From assembly GCA_937132145.1 (NCBI GenBank), contig CAKZNY010000072.1, positions 1 to 8,468 of the forward strand: a DNA stretch of 8,468 nt, read 5' to 3'. Positions within the stretch are counted from its first letter, which is position 1. Each line of letters opens with the position of its first letter. A program made the position numbers and the translations under genes. Source of the DNA: an uncultured Paracoccaceae bacterium (GTDB lineage: Bacteria > Pseudomonadota > Alphaproteobacteria > Rhodobacterales > Rhodobacteraceae). This document shows, in pieces, positions 7,125 to 8,468 of the stretch. The notes under the pieces were generated by a model that was given only the letters and a program-made list of their open reading frames with translations, did not search any database and was not told where the DNA came from.

Positions 7125-7962
7125 AATATTTGAAGTTGGCCCAAGGGATGGATTGCAAAATCAGAAGCGCATAATACCCACAGAAGATAAAATAAAACTG
7201 GTCGATATGCTTTCAAATTGCGGGTTTTCTCATATAGAGACCACCAGTTTTGTTAGCCCCAAATGGGTGCCGCAAATGGCGGATGCTTCCGCCGTTATGG
7301 CTGGTATTTCAAAGAAACACGGTACAGCATATACCGCGTTGACGCCAAATATGCGTGGATACGAAGCAGCTATAGCTGCTGGAGTAGATGAGGTGGCTAT
7401 TTTTGGGTCTGCTTCTGAGGGATTTAGTCAGAAAAACATCAATTGTTCGATAGAGGATAGTTTTACTAGATTTATATCACTTTTAGACCAAGCAAAAATC
7501 GATAAGTGCAAGGTTAGGGGGTACATATCTTGCGTGACGCATTGCCCATATGATGGCTCAATCGACCCAGAGCAAGTAATTAAGGTTGCTTTACGGCTTC
7601 TTGATATGGGCTGCTACGAAATTTCGCTTGGTGACACGGTCGGCGCGGCAACAACAGAAACAACCCATAATTTAATTAGTTCGATGCTGAACTATATGCC
7701 AGAAAGCGTAATCGCCGGGCATTTTCACGACACCAACAACACCGCACTTGAAAATATCGGAGTTTGCTTGGAAGCAGGTATCCGAACGTTCGATTCCGCA
7801 ACAGGGGGGCTGGGGGGCTGCCCGTATGCTAAAGGGGCCAAAGGAAATGTTGATACAGTCTCTGTGGTGAAGATGTTGCATGAAATGAAGTTTGAAACAG
7901 GCCTGAATGTGGAAGAATTGAACAAAGCGTCAGCATTCGCCAAATCATTAAGTGAGAACTGA
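7108..7962 (+). CDS. mvaB: Hydroxymethylglutaryl-CoA lyase
   Basis: The predicted protein is 284 aa with a TIM-barrel fold. It cleaves HMG-CoA to acetyl-CoA and acetoacetate, the last step of leucine degradation. Family residues are present: VGPRDGLQNQ (10-19, with catalytic Arg13 and metal ligand Asp14), ETTSFVSPKWVPQMADA near residue 45, the metal-binding HFHDTNN (His205, His207) and the flexible loop GGLGGCPYAKGAKGN with catalytic Cys238. Three ATG codons occur in a row (7102, 7105, 7108). I chose the third because GGAGG (7097-7101) then sits 6 nt upstream and MPDRVKIFEVGPRDG is the usual opening; the others add only Met residues. It overlaps mccA by 17 nt in another frame. A sampled line in the middle of the gene is only 17 of 60 G+C, far below ivd. 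No disrupted motif was seen, so the gene looks functional. Confidence 0.95.
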   Translation: MPDRVKIFEVGPRDGLQNQKRIIPTEDKIKLVDMLSNCGFSHIETTSFVSPKWVPQMADASAVMAGISKKHGTAYTALTPNMRGYEAAIAAGVDEVAIFGSASEGFSQKNINCSIEDSFTRFISLLDQAKIDKCKVRGYISCVTHCPYDGSIDPEQVIKVALRLLDMGCYEISLGDTVGAATTETTHNLISSMLNYMPESVIAGHFHDTNNTALENIGVCLEAGIRTFDSATGGLGGCPYAKGAKGNVDTVSVVKMLHEMKFETGLNVEELNKASAFAKSLSEN

Positions 7963-7963
7963 T

Positions 7964-8468
7964 ATGTCCTACTCTACGATTTCCCTAAATACTGACGCGA
8001 ACGCCATAACTACGATGACACTTGATCGCCCGGACAAGCACAATGCCTTGTCGGCAGAAATGATTGCCGAAATCACCGAGGCGACCCAAAAGCTGGCCAA
8101 GGATACTTCAATCCGTGTAGTTATCTTGTCGGGAAATGGCAAAAGTTTCTGCGCTGGTGGCGACCTAGCATGGATGAGGGAGCAAATGGCGGCCACAAGG
8201 TCACAACGTATGTCCGAAGCACGTAAACTCGCTGAAATGCTTTTCCATCTTAATACATTACCGATGCCCTTAATTGGAAATATTCATGGGAATGCTTTTG
8301 GTGGAGGCGTTGGTTTGGTATCTGTGTGTGACGTAGCGTATAGTTCGAAAAGTGTACGGTTTGCTCTGTCGGAAACCAAGTTGGGTTTGATACCTGCAAC
8401 TATCAGCCCGTACGTGAGTGCCAAAATTGGGGAAAATAATGCTAAATATGCCGGTTCATCCGCCCGGA
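7964..8468 (+). CDS. liuC: Methylglutaconyl-CoA hydratase (LiuC-type crotonase), cut by window edge
   Basis: 168 codons are visible from ATG 7964, one base after the mvaB stop, and the frame is still open at the window edge; the C-terminal third is missing. It should hydrate 3-methylglutaconyl-CoA to HMG-CoA, linking MccAB to MvaB. Crotonase features are TLDRPDKHNALSAEM (19-33), the first oxyanion loop SFCAGGDLAWM (61-71), the second GNAFGGGVGLVSVCDVA (109-125) and FALSETKLGLIPATISPYV (133-151). Glu137 aligns with the second catalytic Glu of enoyl-CoA hydratase. The first catalytic Glu is replaced by Gly (GGGVGL instead of GGGxEL). This Gly and the SET-x-x-GLIPATISPYV pattern resemble bacterial LiuC rather than general enoyl-CoA hydratases. 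Operon position strongly supports the call. The ribosome binding site is weak, so coupling to mvaB translation is likely. Confidence 0.88.
   Translation, partial: MSYSTISLNTDANAITTMTLDRPDKHNALSAEMIAEITEATQKLAKDTSIRVVILSGNGKSFCAGGDLAWMREQMAATRSQRMSEARKLAEMLFHLNTLPMPLIGNIHGNAFGGGVGLVSVCDVAYSSKSVRFALSETKLGLIPATISPYVSAKIGENNAKYAGSSAR

Overview
The window looks like chromosomal DNA of an alphaproteobacterium, most likely a marine Rhodobacterales (Roseobacter-type) species. This rests on the close-packed ivd-mccB-mccA-mvaB-liuC order, the protein sequence style (e.g. an isovaleryl-CoA dehydrogenase beginning MFNASMNFD), and the GC-rich codon use of the first genes. The placement is inference; no rRNA or marker gene is present.

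Left part (1-2316): two divergent transcription units share a 70-bp gap (1125-1194). Leftward run a secreted DUF4198-family protein (294-1124) and, one base behind it, the N-terminal part of a membrane methyltransferase of the isoprenylcysteine carboxylmethyltransferase (ICMT/PEMT-like) family that runs off the window. Rightward runs a HupE/UreJ_2-family membrane protein with a signal peptide, an extracytoplasmic N-terminal domain and a C-terminal bundle of about six membrane helices. The DUF4198 and HupE/UreJ_2 families are both linked by family knowledge to transition-metal (Ni/Co) handling. Both proteins here are predicted to begin with His-Glu after signal peptide removal.

Right part (2317-8468): a leucine/isovalerate catabolic (liu) operon. 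Its genes cover four consecutive steps: isovaleryl-CoA to 3-methylcrotonyl-CoA (ivd), to 3-methylglutaconyl-CoA (mccB plus mccA, biotin-dependent carboxylase), to HMG-CoA (liuC), to acetyl-CoA plus acetoacetate (mvaB). The genes are joined by a 1-nt overlap, a 10-nt gap, a 17-nt overlap and a 1-nt gap, so a single transcript with translational coupling is likely. A near-perfect 26-bp inverted repeat (2331-2356) just before ivd is a strong operator candidate. No regulator gene lies in the window.

Two things stand out beyond this ordinary catabolic cluster. One is the shift from about 65% GC (sampled lines of ivd and mccB) to roughly 28-45% GC in mccA and mvaB, which suggests a mosaic operon. 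The other is the operator. I see no RNA genes, CRISPR, insertion sequences or convincing terminators, and no clearly undescribed system.
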